Below, piece after piece: positions 1 to 7,347 of a stretch of DNA of 41,602 nt. Below the pieces are notes generated by a model. It had not been told where the DNA came from. It did not search any database and worked only from the letters and a program-made list of their open reading frames with translations. The stretch is from Oscillospiraceae bacterium. GTDB taxonomy: Bacteria > Bacillota > Clostridia > Oscillospirales > Oscillospiraceae. Position numbers and translations under genes: made by a program. Where the stretch lies: assembly GCA_018265835.1 (NCBI GenBank), contig JABLYK010000019.1, positions 1 through 41,602 of the forward strand, read 5' to 3'. How positions within the stretch are numbered: the stretch's first letter is position 1; the number at the start of each line of letters is the position of its first letter.

Positions 1-26
1 AGACCGCCTTGTGACGCTTCATCTTC

Positions 27-54
27 TCTCTGTTCGGTTTTGAAGGTGCAGAGA
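27..54 (+). other. Stem-loop in spacer upstream of tRNA-Lys
   Basis: TCTCTG (27-32) pairs with CAGAGA (49-54) around a 16-base loop. It lies just before the tRNA/5S cluster, so it could be an RNA-processing stem at the end of an rRNA operon whose larger genes are outside the window. No 16S or 23S sequence is visible in bases 1-65, so the role is inference. Confidence 0.35.
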
Positions 55-65
55 ATTAACCTTGA

Positions 66-141
66 GCACCATTAGCTCAGCTGGTAGAGCACCTGACTCT
101 TAATCAGGGTGTCCAGGGTTCGAGTCCCTGATGGTGTACCA
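66..141 (+). tRNA. tRNA-Lys (anticodon CUU)
   Basis: A full cloverleaf of 76 nt can be drawn. The acceptor arm GCACCAT (66-72) pairs with ATGGTGT (131-137) with one G-U pair. The anticodon loop is CTCTTAA, giving CTT, which reads AAG (Lys). A T-loop TTCGAGT and an encoded CCA end (139-141) are present. It is the first member of a cluster that includes 5S rRNA. Confidence 0.95.
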
Positions 142-172
142 CCCATTGGATGTGTGGTACACATCCAATGGG
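142..172 (+). other. Perfect 14-bp hairpin directly after tRNA-Lys
   Basis: CCCATTGGATGTGT (142-155) pairs exactly with ACACATCCAATGGG (159-172) across a 3-nt loop. It starts at the base after the tRNA CCA. No T-tract follows, so an RNA-processing signal between tRNA-Lys and 5S rRNA is more likely than a terminator. Confidence 0.6.
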
Positions 173-233
173 AACTTTCCCCTTGACAGGTGCCCATTTT
201 TATAGTAGTATTTGGTGTAAGCCATTTACCGTA

Positions 234-349
<116 letters not shown>

Positions 350-351
350 AC

Positions 352-377
352 AAAGGATTCGCTTATGCGAATCCTTT
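352..377 (+). other. Hairpin after 5S rRNA
   Basis: AAAGGATTCGC (352-362) and GCGAATCCTTT (367-377) form a perfect 11-bp stem with a TTAT loop. The following sequence is GCTTATG, not a clean T-tract, and tRNA-Asn starts seven bases later. It is either a weak terminator that is read through or a processing stem. Confidence 0.55.
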
Positions 378-383
378 GCTTAT

Positions 384-459
<76 letters not shown>

Positions 460-500
460 ACGATATTGCCGTCACTCCGGTGGCGGCAATCTTCGAATAT

Positions 501-577
501 GGGCCTTTAGCTCAGCTGGTTAGAGCAACCGGCTCATAACCGGTCGGTCCCGGGTTCAAGTCCCTGAAGGCCCACCA
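501..577 (+). tRNA. tRNA-Met(CAU), elongator type or tRNA-Ile2
   Basis: The acceptor GGGCCTT (501-507) pairs with AAGGCCC (567-573) and CCA is encoded (575-577). The anticodon loop CTCATAA gives CAT. The anticodon stem ACCGG/CCGGT lacks the three G-C pairs of initiator tRNA, so this is an elongator Met tRNA or a lysidine-modified Ile tRNA. The two cannot be told apart by eye. Confidence 0.92.
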
Positions 578-592
578 AATATTATGACATAT

Positions 593-668
593 AGGGGAAT
601 AGCTCAGTTGGTAGAGCGACGGTCTCCAAAACCGTAGGCCGAGGGTTCGAAGCCTTCTTCCCCTGCCA
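593..668 (+). tRNA. tRNA-Trp (anticodon CCA)
   Basis: The acceptor AGGGGAA (593-599) pairs with TTCCCCT (658-664). The anticodon loop CTCCAAA gives CCA (Trp). Discriminator G665 is followed by encoded CCA (666-668). It is the last tRNA of the cluster and is followed at once by a terminator. Confidence 0.95.
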
Positions 669-670
669 TG

Positions 671-705
671 AAAAGCCTGAACGCAGTTGCGCGTTCAGGC
701 TTTTT
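671..705 (+). terminator. Terminator of the 5S/tRNA cluster
   Basis: AAAAGCCTGAACGC (671-684) pairs with GCGTTCAGGCTTTT across a six-base loop and runs into a T5 tract (701-705). A strong intrinsic terminator three bases after tRNA-Trp. Confidence 0.9.
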
Positions 706-837
706 GTCGTTCTCAGGACAGAATGTATCATTCAAGATGAAGATCCATGTTCGCTTCGCTCTTGGGGACAAAGAACAGGAGACAGGGACGCAAACCAGTT
801 TCGGCGCACTTTCGGAACAGACAAATCGTTGATGCAG
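706..837. other. Intergenic stretch, no gene seen
   Basis: Between the tRNA terminator and the hairpin at 838 I see no coding region with a ribosome binding site and no repeat. The open frame on the minus strand here continues into antisense tRNA-Trp and is spurious. Confidence 0.5.
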
Positions 838-864
838 GCACTCGAACGTTCGGGTGCTTTTTTT
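838..864 (+). terminator. Second intrinsic terminator upstream of the TRAP operon
   Basis: GCACTCGAAC (838-847) pairs with GTTCGGGTGC (848-857) with one G-U pair and is followed by T7 (858-864). It would stop read-through from the tRNA operon before the dctP promoter. The central bases must open to form a loop. Confidence 0.6.
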
Positions 865-956
865 GCAATTGGCTGGAAGAAAGCATGACTCGGCTGCCTG
901 CACTTGGCTTGCTATATAAAAATTTTGAACGTTAATTAATAAACATCATTATTTAC

Positions 957-984
957 TTGACAAAATGAAAGCTGCCGCTATAAT
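957..984 (+). promoter_or_regulatory. Consensus sigma-A promoter of the TRAP operon
   Basis: TTGACA (957-962) and TATAAT (979-984) are separated by 16 bases, a perfect match to both hexamers. The 5' leader to dctP is about 175 nt and holds the palindrome at 998-1023. An equally perfect promoter with the same 16-base spacer precedes the isomerase/dehydrogenase operon at 5437. Confidence 0.85.
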
Positions 985-997
985 TTAAAACATAACT

Positions 998-1023
998 ATA
1001 TTTGAAATGTTAATTTCAAATAT
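998..1023. promoter_or_regulatory. Perfect 26-bp palindrome, probable IclR operator
   Basis: ATATTTGAAAT (998-1008) and ATTTCAAATAT (1013-1023) are exact inverted repeats with a 4-base centre GTTA. The site begins 13 bases after the -10 hexamer, so a bound protein would block transcription. The same 11-mer recurs downstream of the promoter of the second operon (5492-5502). The IclR-type gene between the two operons is the obvious candidate ligand; this is inference. Confidence 0.65.
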
Positions 1024-1166
1024 GAAATGTGAAGAAAAACGCAAGGCATTTCCCCCGGATTCAAAGAAGAGCTAAGATTCAAAACAGACCATCAACCCTG
1101 AACCTTTTTTGTAAATGAATTTATAAAAGAGACCACAAAAAAATAAAATTAAGGAGATGTAAAGAA

Positions 1167-2222
1167 ATGAAAAGAATTGTGGCGCTGTTTCTGACAATTG
1201 CAATGTGCTTTACCCTTGTTGCATGTAGCGGAAATGAGACGAACAAAGGCAGCGAAGGCACGGGCGACAAGGTCACAACCCTTCGTCTGGCGCTGGTCAA
1301 CACGGTTGGTACCCCCATTTATGAAGCGACGGAATGGTTTGCAAACCGGGTCAACGAGCTGAGCGACGGCAAACTCCAGATCGAGCTTCTGGGCGGCGGT
1401 ATCCTCGGCGACTATACTGCGACCTTCAGTGAAATGGTCAACGGCACGCTCGATATGTGCTGGGACTCCGTAGTTGCGGACTACGACCGTTCGCTTGAGC
1501 TGATGGCAGCCCCCTATCTGGTTACGAACTGGGAGCAGGTTAAGGCGGCCTATAATACCGAATCCTGGCTCGGCAAGTACTGCGCGGATCGCTATCTGGC
1601 GCTGGGCGTCAGAGTTCTGGGCTATACCCCGGGCGGCTTCTTTGGCGTTGCCGGCAACAGCGTTGGCAATGTTGATACGCTGTTCGACCTGAACGTCAAG
1701 CAGGATGCTGTCTGCCGCGTCCCGCCGATGGACATCTCCATTAAGACGATGGAGGCTATGAACTACAGCACCACGACCATCAACTACTCCGATCTGTACA
1801 CCGCGCTCCAGACTGGCGTTGCTGACTGCTGGATGGGCGGCAGCGTTTCCACCAACTACGAGAACTTCCGCGACGTTATCAAGTACTATGTTGCATACAA
1901 CTACATGAACGAGATCTACCCGCTGAGCATCAGCGAAGCTACCTGGAGCAAGCTGTCCGAAGAGTTCCAGAACATCCTCGTTCAGGCCGGTAAGGAAGCG
2001 ACCGAGCATGCGTATGAGATTCAGTACTCCTGCTACTATGATTACTTTGACAAGCTGGAGGACGCGGGAATCACTGTCATTGAAGGCACGGACGAGCAGA
2101 TTGCTGCAATTGCAGATCATGTCCGCGAGTATGCATGGCCCACGCTGGAAGCAGTGTGCGGTGCAGAGGTGATGCAGGAGCTGCATGCATTTGCAGACGA
2201 AATGAGTGCAATTGGAGGATAA
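1167..2222 (+). CDS. dctP: TRAP transporter substrate-binding lipoprotein, DctP family
   Basis: Extracytoplasmic solute receptor of a tripartite ATP-independent periplasmic-type (TRAP) importer. The N-terminus is a lipoprotein signal with an LVAC lipobox, so Cys20 would be lipidated and tether the receptor to the membrane of a Gram-positive cell. The mature part (about 40-350) has the DctP-family layout, including the segment VCRVPPMD, which matches the region carrying the conserved Arg that salt-bridges the carboxylate of most TRAP ligands. Length 351 aa is normal. The start is fixed by AAGGAG at 1152-1156. It is the first gene of a three-gene operon with dctQ and dctM, driven by the promoter at 957. 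The ligand is not readable from sequence. The co-regulated amine dehydrogenase and sugar-processing genes suggest a carboxylated amine or sugar derivative. Confidence 0.92.
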   Translation: MKRIVALFLTIAMCFTLVACSGNETNKGSEGTGDKVTTLRLALVNTVGTPIYEATEWFANRVNELSDGKLQIELLGGGILGDYTATFSEMVNGTLDMCWDSVVADYDRSLELMAAPYLVTNWEQVKAAYNTESWLGKYCADRYLALGVRVLGYTPGGFFGVAGNSVGNVDTLFDLNVKQDAVCRVPPMDISIKTMEAMNYSTTTINYSDLYTALQTGVADCWMGGSVSTNYENFRDVIKYYVAYNYMNEIYPLSISEATWSKLSEEFQNILVQAGKEATEHAYEIQYSCYYDYFDKLEDAGITVIEGTDEQIAAIADHVREYAWPTLEAVCGAEVMQELHAFADEMSAIGG

Positions 2223-2274
2223 TCCCATATAAACCCTGATATGGTGATTTGGTAATCGACAGGGGAGTTTACTC

Positions 2275-2886
2275 ATGGAAGATAGCAAAAACTTTTTTGA
2301 ATCACTGAGGCACAGCTATGGATGGCGCGGCACGATCACAGGTTTTCGCTGGATCGAGGCCAGCATCGTGTTCGCCATCACAATGCTGGTTTTTATCAAC
2401 ACTTTGTGCAGATACATCTTTAAGATCAATCTTGCATGGATCGAAGAGATCCTGCTGATTACGGCGATGTGGATGTACTTCATCGGCGGTATGCTCGGCG
2501 CGGAAGAGCAGAGCCATATCAGTGGCGACCTCATCACCGGCAGCCTGCGCAATCGCTCGGCAAAGAAATGGCTATTGTTCTTTGTCAATCTGCTCAACAC
2601 GGCCATTTGCGGATATTTCGCGTATCTTGCCGTAATGTACTGCATTCAGCAGACCAAATTTGGTGTGACGACTGCGGTGTTGAGATGGCCGAAGAGCACC
2701 TCGCAGTATGCGGTGGCGTTTGGCCTGTGCGGTATGTGCTTCTTCTGGCTGATTTACACGCTGCACTATCTCACGGAGAAGCCTGAACGCATTCCCATAC
2801 ACGAAGATCTGCTGACAGCGGAGGAGACTCCGTCTGCGGACGCTGTGGAGCCGGATGCGGAAGACAGTCAGGAGGAGAAAGAATGA
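2275..2886 (+). CDS. dctQ: TRAP transporter small membrane subunit DctQ
   Basis: The small four-helix membrane subunit of the TRAP transporter, which pairs with DctM. Hydrophobic segments near residues 25-45, 55-75, 95-118 and 145-165 fit the DctQ topology, and WIEE.LLITAMWMYFIGG in the second helix region is typical of the family. The C-terminal tail after residue 170 is acidic and rich in Glu and Asp. At 203 aa it is slightly longer than many DctQ proteins because of that tail. A GGGGAG ribosome binding site precedes the ATG. The stop overlaps the dctM start in an ATGA, indicating translational coupling. Confidence 0.9.
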   Translation: MEDSKNFFESLRHSYGWRGTITGFRWIEASIVFAITMLVFINTLCRYIFKINLAWIEEILLITAMWMYFIGGMLGAEEQSHISGDLITGSLRNRSAKKWLLFFVNLLNTAICGYFAYLAVMYCIQQTKFGVTTAVLRWPKSTSQYAVAFGLCGMCFFWLIYTLHYLTEKPERIPIHEDLLTAEETPSADAVEPDAEDSQEEKE

Positions 2887-4214
2887 GTACCGGATTAATA
2901 CTTGGCTTAACCGTCTTGATTCTGATGATCCTGATTGTCATCGGAACGCCGATGCCGGTTGCATTTGGCTGCTGCATCGTGTTTCTGGTGGCTACGCTCA
3001 AGATTCCCGTCGCCAGCCTGATTAACACGGGATATGCGCAAACCGGCAGTTACATCCTGCTTGCGATGCCGCTGTTTGTCATCGGCGGCGCGCTGATGTC
3101 CAACTCTCGGATCGGCGAAACGATCGTTGACTGGTTCGAGTGCCTGCTGGGGCGCGTGAAGGCATGTCTGCTTCCGGTTGCGTCTGCGGCGTTTGCGCTG
3201 TTTGGCGCAGTATCTGGTTCGGGTATGGCAGTTCTGAGCTGCCTTACCCCGATCCTGTATCCCCGCATGAAGGAAAAAGGCTACCCGAGGGAGACGGTTG
3301 CTGCGCTGCTGTGCTGTGCCGGGCCGCTTGGCCTGCTGATTCCGCCCAGCCTTGCGCAGGTCGTCTATGCGTGGTCTGCAAATGTGTCGGTTCTGTCGTG
3401 CTTTCTTGCGATCGTTACGCCGGGCTTGCTGCTGACGCTGCTGCTGGCCATCGTAACGCAGCAGATTGCGCTGCGCAAAAATCCTGCGCTTGGCGTCGTC
3501 ACGGAAAAGGAGCCGCCCCGCGTATATTGCAGGCGGCTTGGCACCACGACCGTCAGATCCATCCCCGGATTGCTGATGCCGGTGATCATTCTTGGCGGCA
3601 TCTATTCCGGAATCATGACGACCACGGAATCGGCTGCGGTTGCAGCGGTTTACGCGATGTTCATTGCCGTTGTGGTGTATCGTGAACTCAAGTTCAAGAA
3701 GCTGGTCAATCTGATGGCAGACGCGGGCGTGACCACCGGCGTTATCATGCTGAACGTGTTTTTCATCATGATCTTCAGCCGTCTGCTGCTCGACGCGGGC
3801 ATTAAGGACATCATTCTGAATATCCTGCTGGCTGTGTCCGACAACAAGATGGTAATCATGTTGATGATTAACATTTTCATGATTATTCTTGGTATGCTGA
3901 TGGATGACGGCTGCGCGAACATTCTCTGCGCAACGATCCTGGTACCGGTCATCGTTGAGCTGGGAATCAGCCCGTATCATTTCGCCGCAATCCTTGGCGT
4001 GAACCTCGGCATGGGCAATATTACGCCGCCTGCAGCGCCGTTCCTGTACATGTCCTCCAGAATTACAGGCGTTCCCGTGAAGTCCATGCTGCGAGATGTG
4101 ATGCTGATTCTCCTGCTGTGCTATTTGCCGGTGCTGATTATCACCACGGTGTGGCCGGACTTCTCGCTGTGGCTGCCCAAGCTGGTTCTTGGCGATAAGT
4201 TTACTATGTTCTGA
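2883..4214 (+). CDS. dctM: TRAP transporter large permease DctM
   Basis: The large permease that carries out sodium-coupled substrate transport. It has the dense pattern of long hydrophobic helices of DctM proteins, with family-type segments such as FALFGAVSGSGMAVLSCLTPILYPRM near residues 100-125 and VNLGMGNITPPAAPFLYMSS near 375-395. The length of 443 aa is usual for a stand-alone DctM. It overlaps dctQ by four bases (ATGA) and is the last gene of the operon. A strong terminator follows at 4281. Confidence 0.93.
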   Translation: MSTGLILGLTVLILMILIVIGTPMPVAFGCCIVFLVATLKIPVASLINTGYAQTGSYILLAMPLFVIGGALMSNSRIGETIVDWFECLLGRVKACLLPVASAAFALFGAVSGSGMAVLSCLTPILYPRMKEKGYPRETVAALLCCAGPLGLLIPPSLAQVVYAWSANVSVLSCFLAIVTPGLLLTLLLAIVTQQIALRKNPALGVVTEKEPPRVYCRRLGTTTVRSIPGLLMPVIILGGIYSGIMTTTESAAVAAVYAMFIAVVVYRELKFKKLVNLMADAGVTTGVIMLNVFFIMIFSRLLLDAGIKDIILNILLAVSDNKMVIMLMINIFMIILGMLMDDGCANILCATILVPVIVELGISPYHFAAILGVNLGMGNITPPAAPFLYMSSRITGVPVKSMLRDVMLILLLCYLPVLIITTVWPDFSLWLPKLVLGDKFTMF

Positions 4215-4280
4215 TTTGGAAATCACTGCGCTTCCCGTTTTGTTGCGTCATGGTTTCCGGCACTCAGAATCACTTGCATG

Positions 4281-4318
4281 ACACAGCAGCAGAACACTTC
4301 TGCTGCTGTGTTTTTTTT
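4281..4318 (+). terminator. Intrinsic terminator of the TRAP operon
   Basis: CACAGCAGCAGAA (4282-4294) pairs exactly with TTCTGCTGCTGTG (4298-4310) and is followed by T8 (4311-4318). It separates the transporter operon from the convergent iclR-type gene. Confidence 0.92.
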
Positions 4319-4440
4319 AGACATAAAACTTCACGTGACTTTGCAGCACGCCACGAAAACAGGCAAATGTGGATGCGCGTGAAGTTTTGTGCATCCTTTC
4401 CGGTTGCCCCGAAAGGGCGGGGAAATGGCACATTTACAGT

Positions 4441-4463
4441 TTGCTATGCTTTTTGCATAGCAA
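4441..4463. other. Hairpin between convergent operons
   Basis: TTGCTATGC (4441-4449) and GCATAGCAA (4455-4463) form a perfect 9-bp stem with a T5 loop, next to the A-tract at 4462-4467. It may back up termination on either strand. Confidence 0.4.
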
Positions 4464-4489
4464 AAAAGCAGCACTGCTTTATGCAGCGC
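4462..4489 (-). terminator. Probable terminator of the iclR-type gene
   Basis: On the minus strand GCGCTGC and GCAGTGC form a 7-bp stem (plus-strand 4471-4477 and 4483-4489) with a 5-nt loop. TGC and T6 follow. It lies just after the regulator's stop codon. Confidence 0.6.
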
Positions 4490-4495
4490 CACTTT

Positions 4496-5293
4496 TCACG
4501 CAAGAACCGGTAATTCATTTCGCGGCATACCGAGCCGCAGGGAGATGGAGCGGGAGGATTGCAGCAGCATCTGGGTTAAACGCTCCTTGGAGCCGTCCTT
4601 GTAATCGCTGATGCCGCCTGTAATCCCAATTGCAGCCACGCAGTGCATTTCGTGGTTGAAGATCGGGGCGGCCAGGCAGCCGATGCCGACGGAGAACTCC
4701 TCGTTGTCTTCGCTATACCCGCGTTTTCGAACCATGTCCAGCTCCGCCATGAAATCCGCCTGGTTGCTGATCGTATTCGGAGTAGACTTGTCAAAAACGG
4801 TGTTCTGAATCAGGTATTCCCGCTCATGAGGGGCCGCAAATGCAGCGAGCACCTTTCCGGCCGCGCTGATATTGAGGGGCAGGACGCTGTAAAGCGCCGT
4901 GTAGAGAATCACCGGGTTCGGCGGCAGGATCTGCTCAATATAGGTGACGTTAAAATCCCGGAGCACGCCCATTTGCACCACCTGCTTGCTGTTGAGGGCA
5001 AGGTTGTACAGCTCCGAATGTGCGATTTGGCGCAGATCGTTGATGTAGGTCATCCCGTTGACCAGAGAGAGGATTTGAAATCCCAGATGGAAATGTCCGA
5101 GACGTTGGTTATCTTCTTCCAGATAACCGCGGGCAACCAGCTGCTTTACAATTCGAAAGACCGATGTGTAAGGGATCTGGAGATCAGCGGCGATCTGCTT
5201 AATACTGGCGCAATCCCTTGCCTGAGCGATGTACTCTAAGACGTTCAAAGCGCGGTCCACGGCAGGAACAATAGGCTCTGTTGTGTTGGACAT
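4496..5293 (-). CDS. IclR-family transcriptional regulator
   Basis: DNA-binding regulator with the two-domain IclR layout. A winged helix-turn-helix lies at about residues 8-70 (VDRALNVLEYIAQARDCASIKQIAADLQIPYTSVFRIVKQL region), and an effector-binding domain at about 80-260 contains the family segments SAAGKVLAAFA and RGYSEDNEEFSVGIGCLAAPIF. Length 265 aa is typical. A TGAGG ribosome binding site precedes the ATG. The gene lies between the TRAP operon and the isomerase/dehydrogenase operon, convergent to the first and divergent from the second. It is the best candidate for the factor that reads the shared ATATTTGAAAT element. The inducer is unknown, probably the imported substrate or an intermediate. 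Confidence 0.93.
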   Translation of the reverse strand: MSNTTEPIVPAVDRALNVLEYIAQARDCASIKQIAADLQIPYTSVFRIVKQLVARGYLEEDNQRLGHFHLGFQILSLVNGMTYINDLRQIAHSELYNLALNSKQVVQMGVLRDFNVTYIEQILPPNPVILYTALYSVLPLNISAAGKVLAAFAAPHEREYLIQNTVFDKSTPNTISNQADFMAELDMVRKRGYSEDNEEFSVGIGCLAAPIFNHEMHCVAAIGITGGISDYKDGSKERLTQMLLQSSRSISLRLGMPRNELPVLA

Positions 5294-5340
5294 TTACAAA
5301 ATTCCTCAATTTCTATAATCTGTACAGCTATTATTATACT

Positions 5341-5369
5341 TTTTTACCATAATATATTTCCACTGTCAA
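5341..5369 (-). promoter_or_regulatory. Candidate promoter of the iclR-type gene
   Basis: On the minus strand TTGACA (plus-strand TGTCAA, 5364-5369) is followed 17 bases later by TAAAAA (5341-5346). A competing -10, TATAAT, lies slightly further downstream near 5331. The -35 is perfect but the choice of -10 is uncertain. Confidence 0.4.
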
Positions 5370-5436
5370 GGGGTGCAAGCATCACAAAAGCGGACCAATT
5401 TTTCTGGCGTTGCTGATGTTTTCGTATTTCTCTATA

Positions 5437-5464
5437 TTGACAAAAAAGTCAATGTTGCTATAAT
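5437..5464 (+). promoter_or_regulatory. Consensus sigma-A promoter of the isomerase/dehydrogenase operon
   Basis: TTGACA (5437-5442) and TATAAT (5459-5464) with a 16-base spacer. Both hexamers are perfect, and the bases flanking the -10 (GC before, T after) match the TRAP-operon promoter at 957-984. Confidence 0.85.
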
Positions 5465-5465
5465 T

Positions 5466-5502
5466 GAATTCAGATTAGAAATCGCGATTCCATATTTGAA
5501 AT
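5466..5502. promoter_or_regulatory. Putative IclR operator region with the shared 11-mer
   Basis: ATATTTGAAAT at 5492-5502 is identical to one arm of the perfect palindrome downstream of the TRAP promoter. Just upstream lie TGAATTCA (5466-5473) and an imperfect palindrome GAAATCGCGATTCC (5478-5491). All lie just after the -10, where a repressor would act. Here only one arm of the 11-mer is perfect, so affinity may differ from the TRAP site. Confidence 0.5.
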
Positions 5503-5557
5503 TACTGCGCCGGTTTGGTCAGTGCGGAAACAAAATAAAAATTGTGGAGGTATCACA

Positions 5558-6985
5558 ATGTTAAGAAAACCCATTGTAGGCATTATCGGATTTTCTGACG
5601 GAGACCCGGAAGTGCATGAAGAACTCAAAGACGTCGTCCAGGCACAGGTGGATGTGATCGAGGCGGAGCTGCGCAAGAGCGGCGAGGTCGAAGTTCTTGT
5701 TGCGGACAAGCTGGTTGCTTCTGAAAGTGATGCAAAGGAACAGGCGATGCTCCTGCGCGAGAAGGGCGTTGACGTCACCGTTTTCTCGTATGGCGTCTTT
5801 GCGTTCCCCAACTTTTCTGCAATCGCTGCCAAAAATGGCAAGGGACCGTTCATTCTGGCGGCAAACCTCAATCCGGACTGGCCGGGCATGGTGGCGATGC
5901 TGGCTGCGGGCGGCGCGCTGAACCACCTTGGCATCAAGCATTACCGCGTAGCCGGTGATTTCAGGGATCCTGAGGTGCTGGGTAAGCTGCTGCGGTATGC
6001 AAAGTGCGGCTATGTTGTCTCTGCGCTCAACGGGCAGAAGTACGGCCTAATCGGCGGCCGCAGCCTGGGCATGTACAGCGCTGTGGTCAGTATGCAGGAC
6101 TGGCAGAAAATTTTCGGCGTCGATGTGGATCATCTGGATCAGTCCGAGATCCTGCGGATCGGGGAAACGATCCCTCAGGCGCAGGTGGACAAGGCCATGG
6201 CTTGGCTGGAAGAGAACGTGAAAGCAATTCATTACGACGGGAAGCAGCTTACCCCCGAAAAGCTTGCACTGCAAATCCGCCACTACGAGGCCGTAAAACA
6301 GATTATCAAAGAGCACAATTACGATTTCGTCGGTGTGAAGTGCCACTATGAAATGAGCCGGCACTATTGCACGCAGTGCATCAGCGCAGCTTTCTGCAAC
6401 GATCCCTATGACTGGGACGGCCCCAAGGAGCCGGTCGCCTATGCCTGCGAGGCCGACTGCGACGCGGCGCTGACCATGCAGATCCTGAAGCTGCTGACGC
6501 ACGACCCGGTTATTTTTATGGACGTTCGTCACTATGATGCGGAAAATGACGTGATGGTCTTCTGCAACTGCGGTTCCCAGTCCACCTATTATGCGGCGGC
6601 GAGCGACGACTATCGGGAAAATCTGAAAAACGTTTCCCTGTATCCGGCGCTGAATATTTATGCCGGCGGCGGCTGCCACGTCAACTGCATGACGCATCCG
6701 GGCACAGCGACGATCGCCCGGCTGTGCCGCAAGGAAGGCAAATACCGCATGACCCTGATTCCGGCGGAGTTCGTGACGCTGCCGGAGGAGAAGATGGCAG
6801 AGACCACGCTGGAATGGCCGCATGTGTTTGCGAAGCTGCCGTTTGACCACAACATTTTCCTCAATGACTTTGACGCCAACCATTGCCATGCCGTTTATGG
6901 CGACCACCTGGAAGAGCTCAAGATCATCTGCAGCATGCTGAACATTGACTATGAAGTCATGGGTGAAGCAGCTGCCTGTCAATAA
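5558..6985 (+). CDS. L-fucose/L-arabinose isomerase-like protein
   Basis: A 475-aa member of the fucose/arabinose isomerase superfamily, which interconverts aldoses and ketoses using a divalent metal. The C-terminal half carries the expected landmarks: Glu265 in KCHYEMS, Asp300 in YACEADCDAALTM, and the His-rich segment NHCHAVYGDH (442-450). These match the metal-binding Glu and Asp and the late His of the family. Cysteine content in the active-site half is high (C262, C271, C274, C280, C297, C301), which is unusual. The start at 5558 is chosen because GGAGG ends nine bases upstream; an upstream in-frame start lacks one. It is the first gene of the operon with the amine dehydrogenase, DhaKL and RpiB-like proteins. 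The sugar is unknown. A tetrose or other short aldose would fit the downstream enzymes. Confidence 0.85.
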   Translation: MLRKPIVGIIGFSDGDPEVHEELKDVVQAQVDVIEAELRKSGEVEVLVADKLVASESDAKEQAMLLREKGVDVTVFSYGVFAFPNFSAIAAKNGKGPFILAANLNPDWPGMVAMLAAGGALNHLGIKHYRVAGDFRDPEVLGKLLRYAKCGYVVSALNGQKYGLIGGRSLGMYSAVVSMQDWQKIFGVDVDHLDQSEILRIGETIPQAQVDKAMAWLEENVKAIHYDGKQLTPEKLALQIRHYEAVKQIIKEHNYDFVGVKCHYEMSRHYCTQCISAAFCNDPYDWDGPKEPVAYACEADCDAALTMQILKLLTHDPVIFMDVRHYDAENDVMVFCNCGSQSTYYAAASDDYRENLKNVSLYPALNIYAGGGCHVNCMTHPGTATIARLCRKEGKYRMTLIPAEFVTLPEEKMAETTLEWPHVFAKLPFDHNIFLNDFDANHCHAVYGDHLEELKIICSMLNIDYEVMGEAAACQ

Positions 6986-7026
6986 AGGCCGGAGAGGCTC
7001 CGAAAAAACAGCAAGGAGGCATGTTT

Positions 7027-7347
7027 ATGCGAGTTTCTGAGCATCCCATTCTTTCGGATTTCAAAAAAGGCCGGCTCGTCACCTTCGAATATGACGGGAC
7101 GACGCTGGAAGGCTACGAAGGCGAACCCATTGCCATGGCGCTGAAAGCCAACGGGATTGAAATCCATCGTTACACAACCAAGCTGCATAAGCCCAGAGGA
7201 ATCTTCTGTTCCATCGGCCGCTGCACGGACTGCGTCATGGTTGTGGACGGCGTCCCCAATGTACGTACCTGCATGACGGCGCTGAAAGAAGGCATGAAAG
7301 TGCAGACGCAGTACGGCGTATCTGCCAAGAAGGAGGATGACGAATGA
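7027..7347 (+). CDS. Small (2Fe-2S) subunit of an amine dehydrogenase (HcnA/SoxA-N-terminus-like)
   Basis: A 106-aa plant-type ferredoxin-like protein with cysteines 61, 66, 69 and 82 (C-x4-C-x2-C-x12-C), as in the small subunit of hydrogen cyanide synthase, opine oxidase and D-hydroxyproline dehydrogenase complexes and the N-terminus of sarcosine oxidase alpha. It would pass electrons from the flavin subunits. An ATG at 7021 sits only one base after GGAGG, whereas the ATG at 7027 is seven bases away, so 7027 is preferred. The stop overlaps the next gene by ATGA. The three following genes supply the other parts of the complex. Confidence 0.85.
   Translation: MRVSEHPILSDFKKGRLVTFEYDGTTLEGYEGEPIAMALKANGIEIHRYTTKLHKPRGIFCSIGRCTDCVMVVDGVPNVRTCMTALKEGMKVQTQYGVSAKKEDDE

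Noticed and set aside
604..903. 99-aa open frame on the minus strand ending in GEEGFEPSAYGFGDRRSTN
   Set aside because: The C-terminus is the antisense translation of tRNA-Trp, a well-known spurious 'protein' in databases. There is no independent support.
2907..4226. 439-aa minus-strand frame opposite dctM
   Set aside because: Antisense shadow rich in His, Gln and Arg. The plus-strand permease is certain.
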